Shown piece by piece: positions 29,401 through 36,468 of a stretch of 64,000 nt of DNA. The DNA is taken from positions 36,779 to 100,778 of the forward strand of contig JAGVWX010000007.1 in NCBI GenBank assembly GCA_018304105.1, in the 5' to 3' direction. The notes beneath the pieces were generated by a model. It was not told the origin of the DNA. It saw only the letters and a list, made by a program, of their open reading frames with translations, and searched no databases. Position 1 is the first letter of the stretch. Each line of letters starts with the position of its first letter. Source of the DNA: Candidatus Pacearchaeota archaeon (lineage in GTDB: Archaea > Nanobdellota > Nanobdellia > Pacearchaeales > GW2011-AR1). Both the position numbers and the translations under genes were made by a program.

Positions 29401-30795
29401 AAGAATCAGACGGAGCAGAGACAAGTAACTGTTGATTTAAGCGCAGCTCCTACAATTCCTTACGTGTCTGCGATTGCGGATACAAATCCAATAGAAAATA
29501 ATGCGACGCCGATAACATTTGTTGCAACCGTCAATGACGCGAATGGTGCGAGCGACATCAATGTTACCGGCGTGAATGCAAACTTCACTCGTGTTGGAGA
29601 GGCGTTAAGACAAAACCTAACCTGCGTAAATTTAAGCGGACAAGACACAGCAACGTCCAAGAACTTCTCTTGTTCAATAGAGATGTGGTATTTTGACTAC
29701 GCTGGAAATTGGAATATCACAATAGGGGCGAGTGACCAAGGCGGACTTGGTGCGGTTAATGGCACGACTACATTCTCTTACGGTTCTTTGTCTGCAATGG
29801 TATTGTCGCCAAACAATATTAATTTTGGAAATGCAGGAAGCTCGCAGGCTAATGTAATCGGGCCGTACACGCAGGTGAATAACACTGGAAATTATAACGC
29901 AACTAATCTTTCTATTATGGGAATGAATCTGCTTGGGCAAGACGATAGCAGCGTTGTTTTTGCTGTTGAGAACTTTACGGCAGGAACTGATCCGGCCGAA
30001 GGCTCTCCGCCGCCTTCATGTAATGTTGCCGGGGGAACCGCTACAAGATTAATCAATGGCTCTTATGTTAACATCACTGGCTCAAGCCTGCTGAGAGGAA
30101 ATCATTCAGTCAACGACAATTCTACAGGACAGGAAAATATTTATTATTGCATTCCAAGCGTTCCGAATCTGCCAACTCAGGCGTATAGCACTTACGATTC
30201 CGGAACTTCTCAGGCGTTTGAGTGGACAATCAAAATTGCTCTTGCAGTCTTCGTAAGAAAACTCAAGAGAAAGAAGAACCGCAAAGAAATCTTAAGCGAA
30301 TTGAAGAAGAGACTACGCGGAGAGCTTGGAATTGAGAAGCTTGCGCTGCTGGACGAGAAACTGAAGGAAGAACAAGGCGTGAGCCTGTCAGAAATGTTGA
30401 GCGATGTAAGAAGAGAGAAAGAGGCACTGCAGATTCCAATTGATGTATTCAGGCAGGACATAGGACCTTCTGAAGCGCTATGCAAGTATCTGAAAGAGAA
30501 TGTTGGATTCAATTACAGCGAGATTGCCGATGCATTGAATAGAGATGACAGAACTGTTTGGATTAATTATAGAAATGCTGCGAACAAGAAAGCTGCAAAG
30601 ACAAGAGTAAGAGCAGATACAGTTTATGTTCCAATAAGTGTGTTCAAGGACAGAAGATTGAGCGTCTTGGAAGCAGTTGTGAACTACTTCAGGAATAGAG
30701 GACTTACAAACGTAGAAATAGCCAGATTGCTAGGAAAGGATCCAAGGAATATATGGACTTTGTACTCCAGAGCCGCTAGAAAGTTACAAAAATGA
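20428..30795 (+). CDS. Giant (3455 aa) membrane surface protein: N-terminal coiled coil/SHOCT-like repeats, TM, Ser/Glu-rich linker, Gly-rich repeats, three LamG-like domains, C-terminal tandem HTH
   Basis: TM LIMVLPLLLIFGLAIFFLFGFVL; three repeats of LLWMRMDD..DLSSWSNNGSK...YTWSAWVYP...YNxSANQYYNNF; C-terminal IADALNRDDRTVWINYRNA and IARLLGKDPRNIWTLYSRA. Confidence 0.85.
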   Translation: MHFDLDNLEKKRKELQEKIGQFEAQKKFVRSAIEKLTARYNIGEIKFDEYKEEYKRIFKDKTPEQWTNYYNIQIKSCNAQLDWYDSEIRKARSRFGKKALAEREKEERQKAIQERIQTAEGYKKSVIGNVQELVKKYNARELTYEQYQSETKKLYQGNEPQKLVDYYDDYIKKAKSLSSYEPRKSKVKTKLIMVLPLLLIFGLAIFFLFGFVLRPQFTGLTVEMVDEVHTTTYNAVLNESTIYDFDLSDEGSLNWIKFNGAISKKGTVKVYLDDILILDSADLESDEQFSVTGSLISGFASEGSDAADSGTDPSSEGADSGSSDGGSSTEQASESSGTESSGEESAGSSGEEPTGGPSAEEGSQTGEISGGTETMQTGSETGSNESNESPNEETNETEQEPAGKNNETETAGNETVVEEPGEETEIVEKIKLENYCKESCDLKELGLNKSSYKLRIEIENAEFELGELNYEISVEKEAGVEENATITEPPVMTKEIPNIVVGKNGYYELDVNEYFTGASEYYLKQTDNLSTSVSGSVIRIQPSENFIGIRESRIVVVNEFGSSGSNLFNITVSENESAVEELLNITGNATFNLTTRQYKAIINRPVKWVKKIELGNLEDAGNLILEIPKESTNISIKTGEEAEAALQEAEDYEEAVNDAEREEIVGGGITGNVVSDLRGRKGIVTRIIEWFKGFGITGNVISEDELGGRITESSNSKIIDVKKIAEQTNENEIAVEYYTQAPGAIEEDITRGKRITVSAPDELGYTDILAYTALDNSLQMENSNSLKVYWHASYEDAVAYGYINETKEKKVKKNTEEGTEENIAEEDAEENVSENADIGIANGSSFLTGFAVSGNDKKSGGDNSRDVPVKGTQDYYLIPMGREVYDIDGDGRVDYVEWVVPHLSNQTFEIIITDAEHLDENKNFVENIFDYVNEIDGINYNIPENHYARAYFERELTSDNVIDIVVNSSNSTTIEVYEKDSNVLVGKMENVTQGFYYTSLNFSGSQSVFDLKSVGGDVNYDYIHDAAKTLASVAMSTSPSGNMSIFVGGNFTMTCTPACTGSGSTPTVTNNYVYSTTAWCAGSNININSSGVLTNLSVNPGSGASCGATTATIYANSAGTVYVRCNSTEGTRVAVSPQCYNITVSADTAAPNVNITYPLNITYNINVSALNYTVSDTDALSACWYSLNGGAANTTITCGDNVTGLTSTEGSNTWKVWANDSANNVNVSSVTFLKDTAYPIFSAYYDNNATLTGSGTGLFNVTLTNTNGTVFLEINNTNYTALNVTSNVYNVSVSLTNGTYSYYWGSWGNGTSYLYNTSGMRSYTVNASSATGTNVWISASAQLFTNATAWSLGRVPVAGDDVIFNGTGIGSVNITNNTMPQDLNSFTVENNYPGKIYFAPLFAVGTWGSNAGTLLWNVTNNINISNGTMYVYGDGYNITETWMNNPGMHNITDDGHGQEWRSVNGNITIEANGKIEGVGLGFGPWIGPGAQSGKSGTYGGRGNLNTADPYGNATAPTSLGSGGDCVGAAAIKLDSQNIELNGQVNMSGASCSADSASGGSIWIKSNSIVGNGVLRADSGSSGIRGGGGGRIRLEYGNSMNYTGTTSMMGARVGTTSGREGTLTFTNNTWPSNWDLKGNIGLLGGNYGDGSVVNILGDFNTNNFNVTIYGDCFYNKTNPITCHNTTSDGKGIWLNASGNITISSSSMLDGIGLGFPASTGPGTSTGGSYGGKAVTGGSTYGNETMPVSLGSGGGTSGGSAVTIEALGFVRMDGKINVSGTDNGGAYNGAGGSIWIKASNITGTGVLIAVGGGIYGGGGGGRIALTSTNIIDYGGIILNTGGISTSNKDGSGGTVYINASTSIIISGNISVVGRNGTSGSGQTINVTAPLLTLSGIYNASRINQSVAGTSEGRITLNYTDCSSNFTNAVFNPDVIWLNTTACGGGTTYSLYLPSYITSNFQVNGSVNVSLVNGSSYTDDQFVNFTNATYGKRLQIYGQFSSGNVDLTNMTLNMTDTKTVVDLSTVSGIATNHTIFIPNNRNAGVDICPSAKTLSDLNVSCPNKLSFSYAELSAGTWKSGILASVEGTLYKIENLTGSGGGEDFTPPNINFTNPTLSNGTAQTANSIYVNVSSSDASDHYTFADFDRNVLLWMRMDDTNSSGDPTDISSWSNNGSKVGGAVINSTSGKFGNGTYFDGSNDLINVSNSASLAFNAAGNYTWSMWVYPTTVDASHGGILQKCVATGSGQKGYSIYLENQGGVKLFFGDCGWVATTYAGPAVSLNTWTHLAISYSNKKFTFYKNGVGSAGSTISGFTSENQFPLYVGQGVESANTGATLHFSGMIDDVSIFNRNLSSQEVAALYNATANQYYNNFTNLVSGAHTFTGYAVDAAGNKNQTEERTVTIDTTIPQINFTNPTPSNGSSQSNTDIYVNVSSSDSSQHYTFVDFDNDLFLRYTMDDVNSSGDPTDLSFNSYNGSRVGAASQTSNGYFGKGFSVDGPSSVYVAAPTISNMNFTINGFTHSMWAKFDSPPSAGQTDYVDYVYAGTSDAFFFRVAESLGTYSLSAYGEMNNDAFTVTKSGMSLAELTGGWHHLISVYNKTDVIFYVDGVEIGSDGTSNVQTDTNFELNFFGYDMTGKIDDVLLFNRSFSSQEVLAMYDASANQYYRNFTGLADGAHTIKGYTIDRAGNKNQTETRMITVVLPDTTPPNINFTNPTPTNASTQTWNSIYVNVSTNDSSEHYAFVDFDKSLLLWMRMDDLNASNDPYDLSSWSNNGSKQGNAAQSSSGAFGESFTFDGNGDYILVKNESNLAFNATGNYTWSAWVYPIGITQGVTNTGGVFGKCAATAGSNQKGYSIYLNPGRNVVFGDCDYTATVRTSTGTVTLNQWNHVLVNYTNKAMTFYINGVASGSGAPITSLGSESTFNLTIGSGVESSASGVTLWFNGSIDDAMIFNRSLSISEISALYNASANQYYNNFTGLSSGGHNFTGYAVDTAGNKNQTEQRQVTVDLSAAPTIPYVSAIADTNPIENNATPITFVATVNDANGASDINVTGVNANFTRVGEALRQNLTCVNLSGQDTATSKNFSCSIEMWYFDYAGNWNITIGASDQGGLGAVNGTTTFSYGSLSAMVLSPNNINFGNAGSSQANVIGPYTQVNNTGNYNATNLSIMGMNLLGQDDSSVVFAVENFTAGTDPAEGSPPPSCNVAGGTATRLINGSYVNITGSSLLRGNHSVNDNSTGQENIYYCIPSVPNLPTQAYSTYDSGTSQAFEWTIKIALAVFVRKLKRKKNRKEILSELKKRLRGELGIEKLALLDEKLKEEQGVSLSEMLSDVRREKEALQIPIDVFRQDIGPSEALCKYLKENVGFNYSEIADALNRDDRTVWINYRNAANKKAAKTRVRADTVYVPISVFKDRRLSVLEAVVNYFRNRGLTNVEIARLLGKDPRNIWTLYSRAARKLQK
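26740..29440 (+). repeat. Three tandem LamG-like domain-coding repeats
   Basis: Copies about 26740-27640, 27640-28510 and 28530-29440 share INFTNPTPSN...YVNVSSSDSSxHYTFVDFD...SSQEVxALYNASANQYYNNF. Confidence 0.8.
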
Positions 30796-30854
30796 AGAGA
30801 TAATTTGCTGATGTTTTTAATAGCTTCAATTTTCAGAAGTAAATAGTATAACAG

Positions 30855-30955
30855 GTTAACACGCCCGCAATTTATCTTCAGACTACTCTCGTTAACATGC
30901 TCCCCTAATTCCAACACCCCTCTTTTCGCCTCGACCATAATAGTAAACTGATTAA
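30855..30955. repeat. Partial intergenic element related to the E-family
   Basis: ACTCTCGTTAACATGCTCCCCTAATTCC...CATAATAGTAAACTGATT resembles the 3' half of copy E4. Confidence 0.4.
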
Positions 30956-31048
30956 AATATACTCCAGAGCAGTAAGGAAATTACGCAATTAGAAAAAGGG
31001 CAACATTTAAAAATAAATAACTCTTGTTAAAAATATAAAAGAGAGACA

Positions 31049-32002
31049 ATGGATAAGAAAACTGGAGTTGTTATTGTTGGTATTCTAATTTTAATGTCAG
31101 CTTATTTAGTTTCTGCGGGAATTGGAGATTGGTTTAAGGGAATTACCGGAAGGGCGACCACTGGAGAGGCAAATGCTACGATTACATTGTCTGGGACGAA
31201 TAGTGTTTCAGTGATTATTTGGAACTATACGATTACAGGTATATCTGCTGTTGAAGATACAACCGCGAGGATTTTGTTTAATATTAGCGTGACTGACGCG
31301 GATGGTGCCGCGGATATAAACGATTCAAGCGTTGATATAAATGTCACAAGAGCAAGCGAGGCGACCAAGGTAAATGATTCTTGCGCTTATAACGGGGGGC
31401 AAACTGCGACTACAAGAAATTATAGTTGTGCTTTTGATATGTGGTATTTTGAAGAGGCCGGCACTTGGACTATTACTGCAATCGCGAATGATAATGGCAA
31501 TATGACATATATACAGAATACATCCACTTTTTATTATGGCTCTACGCAGGCAATGAAAATTTCTCCAGGTTCTTTGACTTGGGCAGGGGTAAGCCCCGGG
31601 CAGAAGAATCAAACATCTAATAATGACCCTATGCTTTTTAATAATACAGGAAATTACATGGTTTCAAACTTAACGGTTATAGGAATTGATTTAATCGGGG
31701 CGGATACAAGCTATAGCATCGGTGTGAATAACCTTACTGTTGATATTGCAACTAGTGGAGCGTGCAGCGGTTCGGCTTGCGTGGAATGCGTTGTGGATGC
31801 TGTGAGCGGTGTGACTATGCAGAATAATACTGAATTGAGAATTGTTAATGCAAACGTTACAAGAGGAAATCATTCAGTCAATGACGGAAGCACCGGGCAA
31901 GAGCAGTTGTACTTCTGCATGCCTTTAGTGCCAAGCAATATCTTATCACAGGCCTATACTACTCCAGACGAATGGACTTTCACAATAAGGTCATATGAGT
32001 AA
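31049..32002 (+). CDS. Secreted protein paralogous to the C-terminal extracellular part of the giant protein
   Basis: Signal peptide MDKKTGVVIVGILILMSAYLVSAG; shared blocks CAFDMWYFEEAGTWTITAIANDNG, NTGNY, RGNHSVNDGSTGQEQLYFC. Confidence 0.75.
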   Translation: MDKKTGVVIVGILILMSAYLVSAGIGDWFKGITGRATTGEANATITLSGTNSVSVIIWNYTITGISAVEDTTARILFNISVTDADGAADINDSSVDINVTRASEATKVNDSCAYNGGQTATTRNYSCAFDMWYFEEAGTWTITAIANDNGNMTYIQNTSTFYYGSTQAMKISPGSLTWAGVSPGQKNQTSNNDPMLFNNTGNYMVSNLTVIGIDLIGADTSYSIGVNNLTVDIATSGACSGSACVECVVDAVSGVTMQNNTELRIVNANVTRGNHSVNDGSTGQEQLYFCMPLVPSNILSQAYTTPDEWTFTIRSYE

Positions 32003-32549
32003 GATAAAAATAAGTATTTGGTTTGCAGTGCTTTTTGTAGTTGTTGCTTTGCTAAAGTCGACTAGTTCTGCAGGAGTGGCAACTCATATTTGGGAAGAGA
32101 ATCATCTAAAAGCATACCCCGGACAGGATGGAACAATAGATATTTATCTTCAGAACATGGTTGGGGAAGATGATATAGTATTTCTTGTGGATTATGAAGA
32201 GAACGATGGCGGAGTCACAAGCCTTGATAAAAAGAGGTATGAAGTTCCTTTGGGAAGGAGTGATGTTAAGGTCGAGTTAAATTATGCGATTCCAGGGGAT
32301 GCGCAGGTTGGACATACTTATAATGTCCGACTTTTGTTTAGCACTGTGAGTCCGGAAACTGAAGGGGGGATTCGGGCTGCTGCGGCGTATGGAAGGGTTT
32401 TCCCAATTGATGTGATAGCTAAACCCGAAGAAGTTTTGCCTTCTCCTTCAGAAGCGGGCGCTGATTATACGTTTGTTTGGTATCTGATTGGTGTCTTGGT
32501 TGTTGCGGGAATTGTGGTTTACTTTGTGATGAGAAAGAAGAATAATTAA
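31995..32549 (+). CDS. Secreted protein with C-terminal TM anchor
   Basis: 184 aa; signal peptide and C-terminal FVWYLIGVLVVAGIVVYFVMRKKNN; overlaps the preceding ORF. Confidence 0.65.
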   Translation: MSKIKISIWFAVLFVVVALLKSTSSAGVATHIWEENHLKAYPGQDGTIDIYLQNMVGEDDIVFLVDYEENDGGVTSLDKKRYEVPLGRSDVKVELNYAIPGDAQVGHTYNVRLLFSTVSPETEGGIRAAAAYGRVFPIDVIAKPEEVLPSPSEAGADYTFVWYLIGVLVVAGIVVYFVMRKKNN

Positions 32550-32581
32550 TATTCTTAGTTTAATTGGAGCTTCTTTTTTAT

Positions 32582-33481
32582 TTAGGAGTTATTTGGTCTG
32601 AGATGCTTTAACAATTCTAATGCTTCTGCGATAATCCCATGAGATTCTGCGACTTGGGACTCTCTTTCCTGTCTTTCTGCAGCTTCTCTTGCACGCTCTT
32701 CCGCATTTTTGGCTGCTATTCTGCTCTTTTTTTCTTCAGGCGATTCTCCGCGGATTACAGAACCAATGTAAGTTGTGCCAGCAAATATTGGAAGAATGGT
32801 TAGATTTGCCCCTACCGGGTTTCTGTTTTCTGAGCGGATTAATAATGCGTCCGGAAGTGAAACTTTTTCAGGCCTGTCTCTCATTATTTGTGTTTGGACG
32901 ATGGATTTGATTTGTCCGGTTGTTCTGCTGCCTGTTCCTTTTAGGAGGTCGTAAACATTTCTTCTTTCGATTTGCGTTGGGTCTTTATAACCGAGGAATT
33001 CAAGCGCCTCCGGGGAGACGTAAACTGTCCTATCGTTATGGTCTGCTGCGAACACAATGCGCTTTCTGTTTTTTAATGCTTCAAATTCTGCCCGCGTTTT
33101 TAATAACGCTTGACCTGCTTCTGCGACGTCGCGTTTCCAGTGCTGAGCTGCTTTATACTGTTTTTCAGCTGTTTCCGCTTTTGCTTCTAAGGCCCTTATT
33201 TGTTCACCTCTCGCTTGGACTTGTGCTTCAAGAGCAGCTATTGTGTAGTCTCTTCTTTGAATTGCATTTCCTGCATCATTTCTAACTTCGCCAACATAGC
33301 CAACTGCTTCCTCGAGCTGGGTTTTCAACCAATTGTTTTCTGTTCTTTGCCTTTGAGATGCTGGGTGATCTTCAATCCAAGAAGGAGGAAAAATTCTGAT
33401 AAGGGATGAAGGATCGCCAAGGGCTCCTCTTACGCCTTTGTAAATTCGCATTGCTGTTTCTTTTAGATTGTAAAAATCCAT
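32582..33481 (-). CDS. Coiled-coil protein with PAS-like domain
   Basis: 299 aa; coiled coil followed by IVFAADHNDRTVYVSPEALEFLGYKDPTQIERRNVYDLL. Confidence 0.6.
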   Translation of the reverse strand: MDFYNLKETAMRIYKGVRGALGDPSSLIRIFPPSWIEDHPASQRQRTENNWLKTQLEEAVGYVGEVRNDAGNAIQRRDYTIAALEAQVQARGEQIRALEAKAETAEKQYKAAQHWKRDVAEAGQALLKTRAEFEALKNRKRIVFAADHNDRTVYVSPEALEFLGYKDPTQIERRNVYDLLKGTGSRTTGQIKSIVQTQIMRDRPEKVSLPDALLIRSENRNPVGANLTILPIFAGTTYIGSVIRGESPEEKKSRIAAKNAEERAREAAERQERESQVAESHGIIAEALELLKHLRPNNS

Positions 33482-33530
33482 AAATTTCTTAGAGATAGGT
33501 AATTAATTAAGTTTTCTATTCCAGTGTTAA

Positions 33531-34526
33531 CTAGATTCCAATAAGCACATAGGCCACTACGAAGTAAATTATAATAGAAGTTACGTCTGAAATGATTGTA
33601 GCTAACGGTCCGCTGCCTAACGCGGGGTCAAATTTGAGCTTGCTAATGATTAATGTGGTTAAGAAAGAAGTAAGGCTGCTGAGGACTAAGGTGATGAACA
33701 TCGAGATTGCTATGATTAAGGCCATGAAAGATTGCTGCCAGAATAGTGAAATTATCAGGAAGATTAAGAAACTTATGATTAGGCTAAGCAATGCTCCGAT
33801 GACCATCTGCTTGAAAAAATAATGTCTTAATTTCAGGTCTTTTCCGAGAATTGCGATATCGCGTATGAAGAGGGTTTGCTGCTGCGTGCCGAGAGCGTCG
33901 CTCATGAAGACTATTGCCGGAATGAAGAATGCGAGGATAAGATAATTTTCTAGAGTGGACTCAAACATTCCGATAAATGTTGCCGCGAGGGTAATACCAA
34001 TTAATCCGATTATTAGCCAAGGAATTCTGTGAATGACGCTCATTGACAGGGGGGCGACAAGAGTGTTTTCATATTTTAGATGGGCTTTGTGAATGCCAGC
34101 TAAATGAAGTATGTCTTCTCTTAGGGCCCTGTTTAGGATGGAGAAAATTTCTTCAATAGGAACGATTCCGATTATCTTTCCATCTTTAGTTATTGGAATG
34201 GCTTTGAGATTATGCTTGACTGCAAGGTCTGCAATTTTTTCCTGATCTGCGTCGGCAGCAGCAGTTATTGGTTTTGCTCTAATCGCTTCTTTAATTTTGG
34301 TATGTTTTGATAGAGCTAAAATATCCCTAAGCGAAACAACGCCAAGCAAATGCTCTTTTTTATCGAGAACATAAACGTAATCTATTTTTTTTAGTCCCCT
34401 AATCTCTTTTTTTAATCGGTTCAGAACCGAACCTATTGTTTCATCTCTTTCGGCCGTTAGAAATTCGGTAATCATCTTTCTTCCGGCGGATCTGGGAGAG
34501 TAGATTTCGTGATTGCTGCTGCTCAT
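33531..34526 (-). CDS. MgtE-like divalent cation transporter with CBS domains
   Basis: Two CBS motifs (YVYVLDKKEHLLGVVSLRDIL; AIPITKDGKIIGIVPIEEIF) then a TM domain with P/G-rich MgtE-like helices (DPALGSGPLATIISDVTSIIIYF). Confidence 0.88.
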   Translation of the reverse strand: MSSSNHEIYSPRSAGRKMITEFLTAERDETIGSVLNRLKKEIRGLKKIDYVYVLDKKEHLLGVVSLRDILALSKHTKIKEAIRAKPITAAADADQEKIADLAVKHNLKAIPITKDGKIIGIVPIEEIFSILNRALREDILHLAGIHKAHLKYENTLVAPLSMSVIHRIPWLIIGLIGITLAATFIGMFESTLENYLILAFFIPAIVFMSDALGTQQQTLFIRDIAILGKDLKLRHYFFKQMVIGALLSLIISFLIFLIISLFWQQSFMALIIAISMFITLVLSSLTSFLTTLIISKLKFDPALGSGPLATIISDVTSIIIYFVVAYVLIGI

Positions 34527-34723
34527 GTTTCACCTTTTTTATTATGATATTATTCAATGTTATAAATTTATCCTTGTAAATCCGTATTTAAAAAATAGCT
34601 TCAATTAAGATTAAAGCGATAATTAAAAATTAGTAAATATGGCGCGATAGATAAAAGAGCCGAAAGAGATGATTGCTGTGGAAATTAGAATTTGGCCGCA
34701 GATAAAAATGAATTTGAGATGTT

Positions 34724-35299
34724 TTATTTGCCTTGCCTGTTCCAGGAGCGAAGGCTTGGCCTGACTTTCATGTTTGGCGACTTGGAGCGGAGACCGCGGG
34801 ATTTTTTGGCTGCGCTTGTAAGTCCGCGCTCTGCTCTTTTCCTATTTTTTTCCGAGGAAATCCAAGATGTTGTTCTATCTGATTTGATTTCTGGCTTGGA
34901 TGGGTCGACCATGATGACTTCGAAAAAGTAATGCAAGCCGTCTTTGCCGACGTTGTATGAGTTTAATACCTCAAGAGTTGGATATTTTCTTGCGGCACGG
35001 ATTTCGGCGACCCATTGATAATTCATCTTCAGAGTTTTACGGATTGTTGTCTTTGTGCTTTTACGACCTTTTACTCCTTCTCTCTGCCTTCTTCTTCCGC
35101 CTCTTTGGACTCTTACTCTTAGAATTATGAAACCTTTCTTTGCTTTGTAGCCTAGTGCTCTTGCTCTGTCCAATCTCAAAGGTTTTTCAACTTTCTCGAC
35201 GGCATTCTCAGAACGCCATTGAATCATTCTTTCTCTTAGAACTTTCTCGTCTGGTTTTTTCCAAGCTTGACTTAGATAGTGATACATTCCGTGTGTCAT
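34724..35299 (-). CDS. rpl15e: 50S ribosomal protein L15e
   Basis: MTHGMYHYLSQAWKKPDEKVLRERMIQWR...RALGYKAKKGFIILRVRVQRGGRRRQ. Confidence 0.95.
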   Translation of the reverse strand: MTHGMYHYLSQAWKKPDEKVLRERMIQWRSENAVEKVEKPLRLDRARALGYKAKKGFIILRVRVQRGGRRRQREGVKGRKSTKTTIRKTLKMNYQWVAEIRAARKYPTLEVLNSYNVGKDGLHYFFEVIMVDPSKPEIKSDRTTSWISSEKNRKRAERGLTSAAKKSRGLRSKSPNMKVRPSLRSWNRQGK

Positions 35300-35373
35300 T
35301 GTCAGACTGTGAGAAAAAGGGTGTTTTTAAAGTTTACCTATAAAATTATAAATGGTTTTTGTTCAAAGATTGC

Positions 35374-36441
35374 ATGGCCAAGAAATCATTTTTTGCGGAG
35401 AGAACGGCTGCACAGATTGAGGATTTAAGTGTACAGGAAGTTATGAGGCAGAGAGGGCTTGTTAAAACAATTGATGACCTTAATCCTGCAATTGACGCGC
35501 TAGTTGTCCGAGCACAGTTAATTCCCGGAAGGTTTTTCAGAGGGGTTGAGACTCAAGCGCAGGCGTCGAGAAAAGCGTATAGGCATGGGGATTTGGTTGC
35601 GCTGAGCCATCCTCAAACAAAGCAGGACTGTTATGAAAGCAGGGAGATTCCGCTTATGATGAGGGCAAGGGATTTTGCTAGGCTTGGGGAAATGAAAGAA
35701 GAGGACATTAATTTTTTTGGTTATTCTGTAAGGCCGGAATGGGGAGACCGAACGAAAAGAGTTTTTCCATTTGTTTGGATACCGGAAGGAGTCCGGCTTT
35801 TTGGTTACGCAGAGAATAATACTGGAGGAATTGGAGTTGAACCATATGCTGATGCCAGAAAAGTAAGAACTAGCGGGGCGAGTGTTGTTGTGAGCGTTCC
35901 TTCAAGGACGAAGAAGAATCCGAGATATAAATTCAAATTAGTCAATGTGCCTTTTGTTAGCCAGACTCCCGAGAATCTTGCTAGTGTTTTAACTTTAAGG
36001 CCACAGGTCATTCAAGATGACGCTACCGGTGAGCCAATTACTGGAAGAACGCCGCACGATAATTATAACATTAGGTATGGATACGAAGGAGACAGGGAAG
36101 GAGATAATCCAATTACGTTTTATCCTCACGATTTGGCAGGATATTTGGGGATTGTGAAGGGGCAACTGGGAGAGCATAATATGACTGCAATGGAGATGAA
36201 TCCGTTTGCGCTTCCGAGCAGACATCAAGCTGAGTTTTATATGAAACTTTGCAATAATGTTCTGATGTTCGATCCGACTTTAGAAGGCAAGACAAAATTG
36301 AGGAAACCACATGTTGCTGAGAAATCGCTTTTGTTGGTCAGGGCGATTGGCGTTTTTGGACATGATGACTTTGCTTTTTGGGAACCGGCTAGAGATGGCA
36401 AGCTAAAGGATTATAACTGGGAAATTCCAGGCAAGGATTAG
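35374..36441 (+). CDS. Hypothetical protein, about 355 aa
   Basis: Long ORF with coding composition, start MAKKSFFAERTA; no family recognised. Confidence 0.55.
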   Translation: MAKKSFFAERTAAQIEDLSVQEVMRQRGLVKTIDDLNPAIDALVVRAQLIPGRFFRGVETQAQASRKAYRHGDLVALSHPQTKQDCYESREIPLMMRARDFARLGEMKEEDINFFGYSVRPEWGDRTKRVFPFVWIPEGVRLFGYAENNTGGIGVEPYADARKVRTSGASVVVSVPSRTKKNPRYKFKLVNVPFVSQTPENLASVLTLRPQVIQDDATGEPITGRTPHDNYNIRYGYEGDREGDNPITFYPHDLAGYLGIVKGQLGEHNMTAMEMNPFALPSRHQAEFYMKLCNNVLMFDPTLEGKTKLRKPHVAEKSLLLVRAIGVFGHDDFAFWEPARDGKLKDYNWEIPGKD

Positions 36442-36468
36442 TTTTTTATACCCGTTTTCTTTTGAGTT

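Noticed and set aside
34620-34715. Small hydrophobic reverse reading (KFIFICGQILISTAIISFGSFIYRAIFTNF) after L15e
   Set aside because: No start codon or RBS could be assigned; may be a relic but unsupported
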